From Lactobacillaceae bacterium (GTDB lineage Bacteria; Bacillota; Bacilli; Lactobacillales; Lactobacillaceae): a stretch of 64,000 nt of DNA. The translations under genes were made by a program, and so were the position numbers. Below the pieces are notes generated by a model. It was not told the origin of the DNA. It did not search any database and saw nothing but the letters and a program-made list of their open reading frames with translations. The stretch is from the NCBI GenBank assembly GCA_031289015.1, contig JAITQG010000014.1, forward strand, positions 34,960 through 98,959, in the 5' to 3' direction. Shown piece by piece: positions 41,838 to 49,069 of this stretch; within the stretch, counting starts at the first letter, position 1; the number at the start of each line of letters is the position of its first letter.

Positions 41838-43085
41838 ATGAGAAAATTATTGAAAAATAAAGCATTTGTTACATTAGCGCTTTCTGATTATACAAACCTG
41901 TTTGGGATGACATTATTTAATTTTGCATTAATAATTTACATAAGTGATTCCGCTAATGCATCAGTATGGATTGCAGTTATTTCTGTATTGAATTGGGTAC
42001 CAACTATGCTGGGGGTGTTCACGGGTGATGTTGCTGATCGTTTAAAAAATAAAGTAAAAAAATATTCCATTATACGGTGGATTCAAGCTGTTATTTATAT
42101 TGTTGTGGCTCTATTAATTATTCATAATGCTACAATTTTCATAGCTCTGATAATTGGGTTTAATGTTCTATCAGATTTGCTGGGTGGAATTCGGGGAGGG
42201 ATATACAACCATCTACTAAAAAGCAACTTAGAGGATGATGATTTTGGAACTGCAGCGAGCTTCTCTCAAAGTATGTCCGTTCTAATTGATTTTGTTGGTG
42301 GAGCGGTTGGATTGGCCTTATTAACAGTTGTAAACCAAAATTTCGTTATATTTGCAGTATTAAATGCTTTGCTCTTTGTTTTATCTGGTGTAAATGTCTA
42401 TTGGCGAAAAAATTCACTCAATGAGCCAAAACAAGTTGTAAAAAAACAGGTTGAGACACTTAGGTTTATTGATAGGGTTAAGGCTGGTTTACATGAATTA
42501 AATAATTTACCTGGCGTGAGACAGGTTTTAATTTACATAATAATGGTCAATGGGATTGCTGGAAGCATTAATCTGCTGGCTATCATTTCCATCAGAAACG
42601 AAGTTAGCATTTTTGGATTAAATTTTGAGCAAAAATTTTTCCTCATAACATCGTTATTTCCAATTGCAATGTTTTTAGGTTCTGTTTTTGTATCTGACAT
42701 ATTTAAAAAATTAAAATTTTCAAGTATTCTGTTAGTCCATTTGGTGGTACAGGTATTATTAGCTATATCATTTTTGCTCCATAATGGAATATTAATTCTT
42801 ATATTAATAACGATATTAGGCTATACGTTAGCAAAAATAGCACCTAGATTTTATGGGAATTTAATGAAAAACCTATCTCATAACCGTTTGGGAGTGGTTT
42901 ATGGATTGCTTGGATCATTATCTATGATGTTACCGCCTTTTCTAATTGCAGCGTTTGGCGCTTTGGTAAACATAGTTAATGTTGATTTTGGATGGTCTAT
43001 ATTTTTATTATTAACCGTTGCCTTACTGCTGCCCCTAAAAGGATTAGCTAATAAAATTAATCAATATGAGAAAGGTTCAGAATGA
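41838..43085 (+). CDS. MFS transporter, likely exporter of the adjacent peptide
   Basis: A 415-residue membrane protein with twelve predicted spans; DVADRLKNKVKKYSIIRW between spans 2 and 3 is the MFS motif A region (G-D-x-x-DR). It resembles MFS_3-type effluxers. AT-rich with frequent ATA and TTA codons, unlike the neighbouring chromosome, suggesting transfer. It follows the 45-residue peptide gene by 62 bp on the same strand; an export or self-protection role is inferred only from position. AGGATAGGCG precedes the ATG. Confidence 0.8.
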   Translation: MRKLLKNKAFVTLALSDYTNLFGMTLFNFALIIYISDSANASVWIAVISVLNWVPTMLGVFTGDVADRLKNKVKKYSIIRWIQAVIYIVVALLIIHNATIFIALIIGFNVLSDLLGGIRGGIYNHLLKSNLEDDDFGTAASFSQSMSVLIDFVGGAVGLALLTVVNQNFVIFAVLNALLFVLSGVNVYWRKNSLNEPKQVVKKQVETLRFIDRVKAGLHELNNLPGVRQVLIYIIMVNGIAGSINLLAIISIRNEVSIFGLNFEQKFFLITSLFPIAMFLGSVFVSDIFKKLKFSSILLVHLVVQVLLAISFLLHNGILILILITILGYTLAKIAPRFYGNLMKNLSHNRLGVVYGLLGSLSMMLPPFLIAAFGALVNIVNVDFGWSIFLLLTVALLLPLKGLANKINQYEKGSE

Positions 43086-43170
43086 GGATTCACAAACGAT
43101 TTAGTAATTTAAGAATATTCTGATAAATTGACCAGTAATGTTCCAAGTATTGAACAAGTTGGATTAAGTG

Positions 43171-43213
43171 TAAAATGCTTACCGTAGCGAAAATCGTTAC
43201 GGTAAGCATTTTA
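43171..43213. terminator. bidirectional terminator after the MFS gene
   Basis: TAAAATGCTTACCGTA / TACGGTAAGCATTTTA, a near-perfect palindrome at the convergence with the YitT gene. Confidence 0.9.
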
Positions 43214-43239
43214 GATGACGCTAACAAAAATTTCGGGTA

Positions 43240-44142
43240 TCATTTTCGCAAACTTAGTAGTGATTTTTTCTTGGGAATTAGGTAGGTGAAGCCTTCACCG
43301 ACAGTTTCTGAAGTGTTGACGATGGTCACGAAGGCTTTTTGATCAATTTCGTGCACTAATTGCCGAACTTTGTGAATTTCAGAGGGGTCAACCACGGTAT
43401 ATAATACGTTACTCTTTTCATGCGAGTAGCCACCTTCTGAATGCAGCAGGGTTGTACCACGGTTGATTTCTTTCATAATCGCATGTGAAATTTCTTCGTT
43501 ATGCGTACTGAAAATCATAAAGGCACGGGCAGCATATGAACCTTGTTGGGTGAAATTAACCAGCTGGGCAAAGACGAAGGCCGCCATTAATGTGTAAACC
43601 ATTTGTGGAATGTTGATATAGATTAGTGAGAGGGTCAAAACCCCGGCGTCCACGATGAAGAGGGTTCGACCCATGGGGACGTGGAACCGTTGTTCAAAGA
43701 TCCGCGCTACGATATCAGCGCCGCCTGTTGTGCCACCAAACCGGTAAACCAACCCAGAACCAAGGCCGCCAATCGCCCCAGCTAAGAGGGCGGCGACAAA
43801 CATGTCGTGTTTTAAATCCGGTTGCAGAAACGGCATGAGTTGCCAAAGCCAAATCCAAAACGATAAACTCACGATTCCCCAAACTGTGTATATTACATCG
43901 CGCTTGGTGAGTAATTTCATGCCGATTAAAATCAGCGGTAAATTAAACAGCAACGTGGTGTAAGCGGGATTGATGTGAAAAAGGGCACGGGCAATCAGGG
44001 TTAAACCTGACACGCCACCTTCCGCCAAATTGTTGGGGATATTGATATTGGCTAGCCCAAAGCCATACATCCCCGTTCCAATCAGGGTTGCTAATAAATC
44101 AATTACGCGAATATTCAAATGACTTTTTGTCGTATTTTCCAT
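43240..44142 (-). CDS. YitT family membrane protein (DUF161/DUF2179)
   Basis: A 300-residue protein: five or six N-terminal spans (IDLLATLIGTGMYGFGLANINIPNNLAEGGVSGLTLI is the typical DUF161 start, and GSGLVYRFGGTTGGADIVARI the repeat) and a cytosolic DUF2179 domain (about 220-300: AFMIFSTHNEEISHAIMKEINRGTTLLHSEGGYSHEKSNVLYTVV). ATG 44142 follows AGAAGG by seven bases; twenty upstream codons are not translated. Transport substrate of the family is unknown. Confidence 0.9.
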   Translation of the reverse strand: MENTTKSHLNIRVIDLLATLIGTGMYGFGLANINIPNNLAEGGVSGLTLIARALFHINPAYTTLLFNLPLILIGMKLLTKRDVIYTVWGIVSLSFWIWLWQLMPFLQPDLKHDMFVAALLAGAIGGLGSGLVYRFGGTTGGADIVARIFEQRFHVPMGRTLFIVDAGVLTLSLIYINIPQMVYTLMAAFVFAQLVNFTQQGSYAARAFMIFSTHNEEISHAIMKEINRGTTLLHSEGGYSHEKSNVLYTVVDPSEIHKVRQLVHEIDQKAFVTIVNTSETVGEGFTYLIPKKKSLLSLRK

Positions 44143-44193
44143 GATAACCTTCTTAGCATTAATTAATAGTTTGAGTGTAATTTTTTTACAAAC

Positions 44194-44222
44194 AAAAAGC
44201 AAGGTGCCAAGGCAACCTCGCT
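44194..44222 (-). terminator. terminator of the tetR gene
   Basis: On the minus strand AGCGAGGT, loop, ACCTTGCT then TTTTTG; separates tetR from the YitT gene. Confidence 0.65.
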
Positions 44223-44229
44223 AAATGCT

Positions 44230-44781
44230 TTATAAAATTGTGTGTTGGGCTTCAGTCATTTCCCGCGCGATGTCAGCTAAATCACTCACTGAATCGTGCA
44301 TCCCCGTTGTGATCCAACGAATTGCGATGGCTAACATCCCCGACGCCGTAAAGTCAGAAACATAATCGACCGCCGTGGCATTGGTTGCAGATTGACGCAA
44401 GATGTCAGAATACAAACCGTGCAAAATGTCGCGCAACGGTGGGTAGAATTGTTCGCGCAAACCGGCATTTAGCAAAACTGCAATGGCCGTGGCGTTGGCT
44501 TGGACAAATTCGAAAAAGGCTTCAGCGACTTTTTGTGGATCTAATGGGAGGGTTTGCGCTTCAGCAGCGAAATCCGTAGTTAATTGTTCAACAATTGCAT
44601 TGATGACAGCTTCTTTTGTACCAAAGTGGCGATAGAAAGCCATCCGGGACACACCTGCCAAGCGGGTAATTTCGGTCACCGCGAGTTGGTCATAAGATTG
44701 GCTTTGCAACAATGTCAGCGTGGCATCAATAATTTGATCGTCCGTTTGTTGACGAATCGTTTCCGTTAACATGTTTTTCAT
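44230..44781 (-). CDS. TetR family transcriptional regulator
   Basis: A 183-residue regulator. Helix-turn-helix: IIDATLTLLQSQSYDQLAVTEITRLAGVSRMAFYRHFGTKEAVI. The C-terminal part matches the TetR_C_8 style seen in DhaS-like regulators. No strong Shine-Dalgarno marks the start; ATG 44781 is preferred over upstream codons that lie in a probable promoter, and ATG 44772 is also possible. A 29-bp inverted repeat lies just upstream and may be its own operator. Confidence 0.85.
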   Translation of the reverse strand: MKNMLTETIRQQTDDQIIDATLTLLQSQSYDQLAVTEITRLAGVSRMAFYRHFGTKEAVINAIVEQLTTDFAAEAQTLPLDPQKVAEAFFEFVQANATAIAVLLNAGLREQFYPPLRDILHGLYSDILRQSATNATAVDYVSDFTASGMLAIAIRWITTGMHDSVSDLADIAREMTEAQHTIL

Positions 44782-44838
44782 ACTTTTAACTATACAAAAT
44801 AAAAGGCCCACTGGTTAGTTGTGGACCTGTAACGTCAG

Positions 44839-44867
44839 CAATACTTAGCCATCTTAAGTAAGTATTG
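44839..44867. promoter_or_regulatory. inverted repeat upstream of tetR (candidate operator)
   Basis: CAATACTTA and TAAGTATTG, perfect 9-bp arms 11 bp apart, between the fni stop and the tetR start. T residues follow only on the plus strand, where no gene ends, so an operator is likelier than a terminator. Confidence 0.45.
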
Positions 44868-44884
44868 ACTGTTTTTAGAAAAGA

Positions 44885-45934
44885 TTAATTATTTTGTAAC
44901 CCACGTTGGGTCACGTAGCTATGCAATTCAGGGCTCAAAACATAGGGCACCTGTAACAATTCACTTTGCTGTTTGGCTCCAACGGCAGTGTATAACTTGG
45001 CGAGGTCAGTTTGCCATTGTGTAACCTCTGTAATCAAGCCAGCCACATCATTTTGCATGACGGTGTGGAGGAAATGGCCAGCCACACCGACTGCCTTAGC
45101 ACCCAAGATTTGAGCTTTTAAGACATCAAGGGGCGAATGAATGCCCCCGGTAGCAAAAATAGTTGGCGCATTAGGCACAGCTCGGGCTTCCAAAAGTGCT
45201 TCAGCCGTGGTTTGGCCCCAGTCGTATAGATAACTGTGATCGGCCTCATCAGTTCGGTTCCGGCGATCTTCAATCACAGCAAAATTCGTGCCAGACCGCC
45301 CACCAATATTAATGTATTGGGCGCCTAATTGTTGGAGTTGGGCAATCGTTTCCTTGTACATACCAAAGCCGACTTCTTTAATAATTACGGGCACATTAAC
45401 GGTATTGATGATTTCAGCTAGCGAATCGGCCCACTTGAAATTGCGATCACCTTCAGCCATGACGAGTTCTTGCATGACATTGATATGGACTTCTAGCGCA
45501 TTGGCTTCCAACATATTAACGACCAATTGCGCTTCTTTGGCAGTGTGGCCAGCCCCAATATTAGCCATGATAAAGCCATTGGGATTAGTTTTACGGGCGA
45601 TCGTAAAGGTTTCAATGGCTTCTGGATGGGTGAGGGCGATACTTTGTGAACCCACCGCCATGGCCAAGCCGGTTTCGCTTGCAACTTGGGCTAATTGTTG
45701 ATTAATGATCCCAGTTTTTTGACTCCCACCAGTCATCGCTTCAATATAAAACGGCGTGGTCAGTGGGAAGTTGGCATCATGCACGCTTAAATCAACGTCA
45801 CTGACGGCCAAATTAGGTAATGCATTGTGTAACACCCGCATTTGCTCAAGTGATGAGGCTGGCGCGTGCTTGCGATATTCTAGTTCGGCGACAGCTAAGT
45901 GTTCGTCTTTGCGATGGGCATGTGTTAATTCCAT
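44885..45934 (-). CDS. fni: type 2 isopentenyl-diphosphate delta-isomerase
   Basis: FMN-dependent interconversion of IPP and DMAPP, the last step of the mevalonate operon. The 349-residue TIM-barrel protein has RKDEHL near the start, MTGGSQKTG, the FMN/phosphate-binding INIGGRSGTNFAVIEDRR and ATGGIHSPLDVLKA. GGAG is nine bases before the ATG, which lies inside the last codons of mvaK2 (10-base overlap). Confidence 0.96.
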   Translation of the reverse strand: MELTHAHRKDEHLAVAELEYRKHAPASSLEQMRVLHNALPNLAVSDVDLSVHDANFPLTTPFYIEAMTGGSQKTGIINQQLAQVASETGLAMAVGSQSIALTHPEAIETFTIARKTNPNGFIMANIGAGHTAKEAQLVVNMLEANALEVHINVMQELVMAEGDRNFKWADSLAEIINTVNVPVIIKEVGFGMYKETIAQLQQLGAQYINIGGRSGTNFAVIEDRRNRTDEADHSYLYDWGQTTAEALLEARAVPNAPTIFATGGIHSPLDVLKAQILGAKAVGVAGHFLHTVMQNDVAGLITEVTQWQTDLAKLYTAVGAKQQSELLQVPYVLSPELHSYVTQRGLQNN

Positions 45935-47004
45935 GAGCGGTCTCCAGTTTCTGCCTGATAGATCTGTAAATCAAGCGGGATAATATTTTGTGCGCGCCAA
46001 GCAGTGTACAAGGCGGTGATTTTGGTCGCATCGTCAGTGAAGGCGAGGCCGTTATCACCAGCGCCAGCACCAGATATTTTAGCTGGCAAGTCCAAAGCGG
46101 TTGCCGCGGTGATTAAATTGGTCAATTGAGGGGTGGAATATGGAATCTTGGCTTGGGTTGTATATTCATCTAACAACAAGCGATTCATCGTGATGGCTTG
46201 GTGCCACAACGCAAAATCGTGGGTTTGTAAGGCTAATTCTAAATGGTCAAAGGCGACCAATGATTCAGTCAAAAACAATTTAGTTAGCGCTGGGGCAATC
46301 GGCGCTGAGTGTTTCAACAATGTTTGCGTGCTGGCCGGCGTTTGGGTCCAACCAATTAAAATTTGCCAGTCTACCGGCCAAGTCAATTGATTAATGGTTA
46401 ACCTTGGCCAAGCGGTGGTAATGATGGCATGGAGCGTTAACTTTTGCTCCAGCATGGTCATGACGGCCGGGGTTTCAAATTTAGTATAACTGATTAAGCC
46501 AGTATAAATGGCTACGGCGACATCGCCCATGGAACCGCGCTTGAAATTGGGTGTGGTTAAGAGGGCGAGGGCAGCTAATTTAAACAACTCCAGGTTTGAC
46601 AAATTCAGATGGTGCAATTGCAAAACCGCTTTGAGGGTGGCTACTAACACCGCCCCAGATGAGCCCAAGCCCAATTTATGATTGGCTTGCGGGAGATTGC
46701 TAGTCAAAGTTAAATCAAAACTTTGCAAGGGTTGGCCAGTTTCATATAAATATTGTTGGACTAATTGGATACCCCGTAAGACCACGGCCCATTCATCAAT
46801 GAGGACGTGATTAGCGAGGGTAGCAGTCGGTAGCTCCATGGTCCCCAACAAATCACTGGTCAACTTGATGTTAGCGTTTAAATTTGTGGTGATTGTTGCG
46901 GTTACGAACCGATTAACGGCAAAGATGAGGGCGGGTTGACCTGGGGTTGTGACCGCGTATTCACCGGCGATAAATAATTTGCCAGGGATTTCAACTTTAA
47001 TCAT
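45925..47004 (-). CDS. mvaK2: phosphomevalonate kinase
   Basis: Phosphorylates mevalonate-5-phosphate. A 359-residue GHMP kinase: PGKLFIAGEYAV at the start (substrate loop), NHKLGLGSSGAVLVATLKA (ATP-binding P-x3-GLGSSAA motif) and KISGAGAGDNGLAF (C-terminal GHMP motif 3). ATG 47004 is preferred to an earlier in-frame start inside mvaD because it gives the family N-terminus; it overlaps the mvaD stop by eight bases. Confidence 0.95.
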   Translation of the reverse strand: MIKVEIPGKLFIAGEYAVTTPGQPALIFAVNRFVTATITTNLNANIKLTSDLLGTMELPTATLANHVLIDEWAVVLRGIQLVQQYLYETGQPLQSFDLTLTSNLPQANHKLGLGSSGAVLVATLKAVLQLHHLNLSNLELFKLAALALLTTPNFKRGSMGDVAVAIYTGLISYTKFETPAVMTMLEQKLTLHAIITTAWPRLTINQLTWPVDWQILIGWTQTPASTQTLLKHSAPIAPALTKLFLTESLVAFDHLELALQTHDFALWHQAITMNRLLLDEYTTQAKIPYSTPQLTNLITAATALDLPAKISGAGAGDNGLAFTDDATKITALYTAWRAQNIIPLDLQIYQAETGDRSWN

Positions 47005-47989
47005 GAATGAAATCTCCCGTTTGGATGATAATACCTGGCCCAGGGGTGGCAACTTGGATTTTCACATCTGGAATGGCACTAGTTAAGGCAGCCGTGATGA
47101 TTGCGGTATCAGCTGGCTTTGAAATCAATTTAACATTTGGCCCAGCATCCATCGTGGCATAAACTGGGATACCTTGTTGGCGCAGCGTTTGTGCGGTATT
47201 GATGATTAGCCATGATGTATCCGTTAGATAATTAAACGGCGGGTTGGCCACGATGTTTTGGGCGTGCATTTGTAAGGCGTTGGCTTCAGCTAATTCACCT
47301 AGCGTTACTAAATCGTGGTTGTCAATGGCTTGTTGCATGGCAGGCACTTGTTGATTGGCCATGGTCACCCAAGCAGCATAAAATGGGGAGTTTTGCTTAG
47401 CGTTTTGCATCCCCCCACGTGAATCAATTTTCTTGGGTTGATCACTGACAATCACTGTCATTAATTGAATTGGCCAATCGACATGTTCAGCTATAGGGTG
47501 CGCCACAGAGGTTTGATCATCATGACCACGGTCCCATTGAGCAAAGCCACCAAAAATTGAGCGACTAGCTGACCCTGAACCACGACGGGCTAAGCGAGAT
47601 AAGGCGCTGGGGTCTAATTTTAAGCCAGCTGCTTGACTCGCCGCCCCAGCCAAGGCAGCAAACGCCGAGGCAGATGAAGCTAAACCAGCCGCCGTGGGGA
47701 CGTGGTTAACTGAATTCACGTGGGCAAAGGTGGTAATTTGGGCTTGTTTGCGCACTAAATTTAATACGTGCACGACCTTAGCTTGGGCCTTGCCAGTCAA
47801 TAATTGGCCATCTAACGTGATTTCGTCTTGGGTCAAAGCCGCATCAAACCAAACCGTGGTATCAGTAAAAAACTCATTTAACGTTAAGCTAATTGAGGTC
47901 GTAGTTGGAATAATTAAATCAGTATCGACTTTGCCCCAGTATTTTAGTAAGGCAATATTGGTATGAGCGCGAGCGGTAAAATGCTCCAT
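46997..47989 (-). CDS. mvaD: diphosphomevalonate decarboxylase
   Basis: ATP-dependent decarboxylation of mevalonate diphosphate to isopentenyl diphosphate. The 330-residue GHMP-fold enzyme has HTNIALLKYWGK at the N-terminus, PTAAGLASSASAFAAL (ATP loop), SRLARRGSGSASRSIFGGF and the catalytic Asp region MDAGPNVK. GAGGATATAACT precedes ATG 47989. Second gene of the mevalonate operon. Confidence 0.97.
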   Translation of the reverse strand: MEHFTARAHTNIALLKYWGKVDTDLIIPTTTSISLTLNEFFTDTTVWFDAALTQDEITLDGQLLTGKAQAKVVHVLNLVRKQAQITTFAHVNSVNHVPTAAGLASSASAFAALAGAASQAAGLKLDPSALSRLARRGSGSASRSIFGGFAQWDRGHDDQTSVAHPIAEHVDWPIQLMTVIVSDQPKKIDSRGGMQNAKQNSPFYAAWVTMANQQVPAMQQAIDNHDLVTLGELAEANALQMHAQNIVANPPFNYLTDTSWLIINTAQTLRQQGIPVYATMDAGPNVKLISKPADTAIITAALTSAIPDVKIQVATPGPGIIIQTGDFIHD

Positions 47990-48010
47990 AGTTATATCCT
48001 CATTGGTTAA

Positions 48011-48943
48011 TTAAACCGAATAGTGTTGAATCCAAACTTCGCGGGCACCGGCGGCTTCTAAAGCGGCGATGATTTGGCTAGTCGTCTCATCATCAGGTGC
48101 GAGGGCTAACATGGCACCACCAACGCCACCACCAGTTAGTTTGGCGCCTAGAGCACCGGCATGGCGGGCCACAGTGATTAATTTATCGAGCTTGGGATGT
48201 GAGATACCAAGCCCGTCTAAATGGGCTTGGGCTGAATTCATGGCGTGCCCCAAAGCGTGCAAATCATTATCGACGAGGGCTTGTTTAGTTTGGAAGGTCA
48301 ATTCACCCAAGGCATCGATATGCGCTTGCGTATTTTTGGCGTCGTTCATGAGCGCTTCACGGACCACTGAAATCGCCAAGCCGGTTTGCCCATGGACACC
48401 TGTGTCAGCCATAATGAGGGTCGCATTGAGATGCATGGGGATCTTTTCGGGTTGTTGACCTTTGACAAACCAGATAGGTGTATCGTTGGCCGTTGTCGCG
48501 GCATCAACGCCTGATGGTGAGCCATGCGTGATCGATTCTTCAATATTGGCCCAACGTTGCAAGGTAGCCTCGTCTAATGCTTCTTCAAAAAATGCGAAAA
48601 AGGCACGCACGATGGCAATCGCACTGGCCGCTGAGGAACCCATGCCCCGTTCTTGGGGAATCGCTGAATTAATGCGCAAGGTGAAGGGGAGGCTGGGCAC
48701 ACCAAAATACCGCAATAAGCGCGTGATAAGTTGCCGAATGCCTTCATAAACTTCAGCCATTTCAGACAAAGGGCCTTGATATTCAGACCCGATAATAACT
48801 TGACCGGCCGTCCGTTTTGAAAGTGTCGCCGTCATCGCAATGTCGGTTAACGGTAGGGCAATCGCTGGCATCCCATAGACAACCGCGTGCTCGCCAATTA
48901 AGATAACTTTGGCATGACTAGTTCCAGTAGCTTGATTTAACAC
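48011..48943 (-). CDS. mvaK1: mevalonate kinase
   Basis: First kinase of the lower mevalonate pathway. About 310 residues with SHAKVILIGEHAVVYGMPAIALPL, the ATP motif ERGMGSSAASAIAIVRA, HGSPSGVDAATTAND and the closing AKLTGGGVGGAMLAL. No ATG precedes the conserved region; GTG 48943 fits the family N-terminus and has GGTGG eight bases upstream, while TTG 48958 is a less likely alternative. First gene of mvaK1-mvaD-mvaK2-fni, divergent from dinG. Confidence 0.94.
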   Translation of the reverse strand: MLNQATGTSHAKVILIGEHAVVYGMPAIALPLTDIAMTATLSKRTAGQVIIGSEYQGPLSEMAEVYEGIRQLITRLLRYFGVPSLPFTLRINSAIPQERGMGSSAASAIAIVRAFFAFFEEALDEATLQRWANIEESITHGSPSGVDAATTANDTPIWFVKGQQPEKIPMHLNATLIMADTGVHGQTGLAISVVREALMNDAKNTQAHIDALGELTFQTKQALVDNDLHALGHAMNSAQAHLDGLGISHPKLDKLITVARHAGALGAKLTGGGVGGAMLALAPDDETTSQIIAALEAAGAREVWIQHYSV

Positions 48944-49069
48944 AGTGTAAACCACCAATCTCTTGATTTATTAATCTCTATCATACCAAAATTCGCTTTA
49001 TCGTGGACAAAGTTAGTCGTTAAATCGTGATACAATAGATTTACATATATAGGAAACACGGATAAAAAG

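Noticed and set aside
44839..44867. Terminator for the mevalonate operon
   Set aside because: The stem lacks a T-tract on the minus strand where fni ends, so an operator for the adjacent tetR is the better reading.
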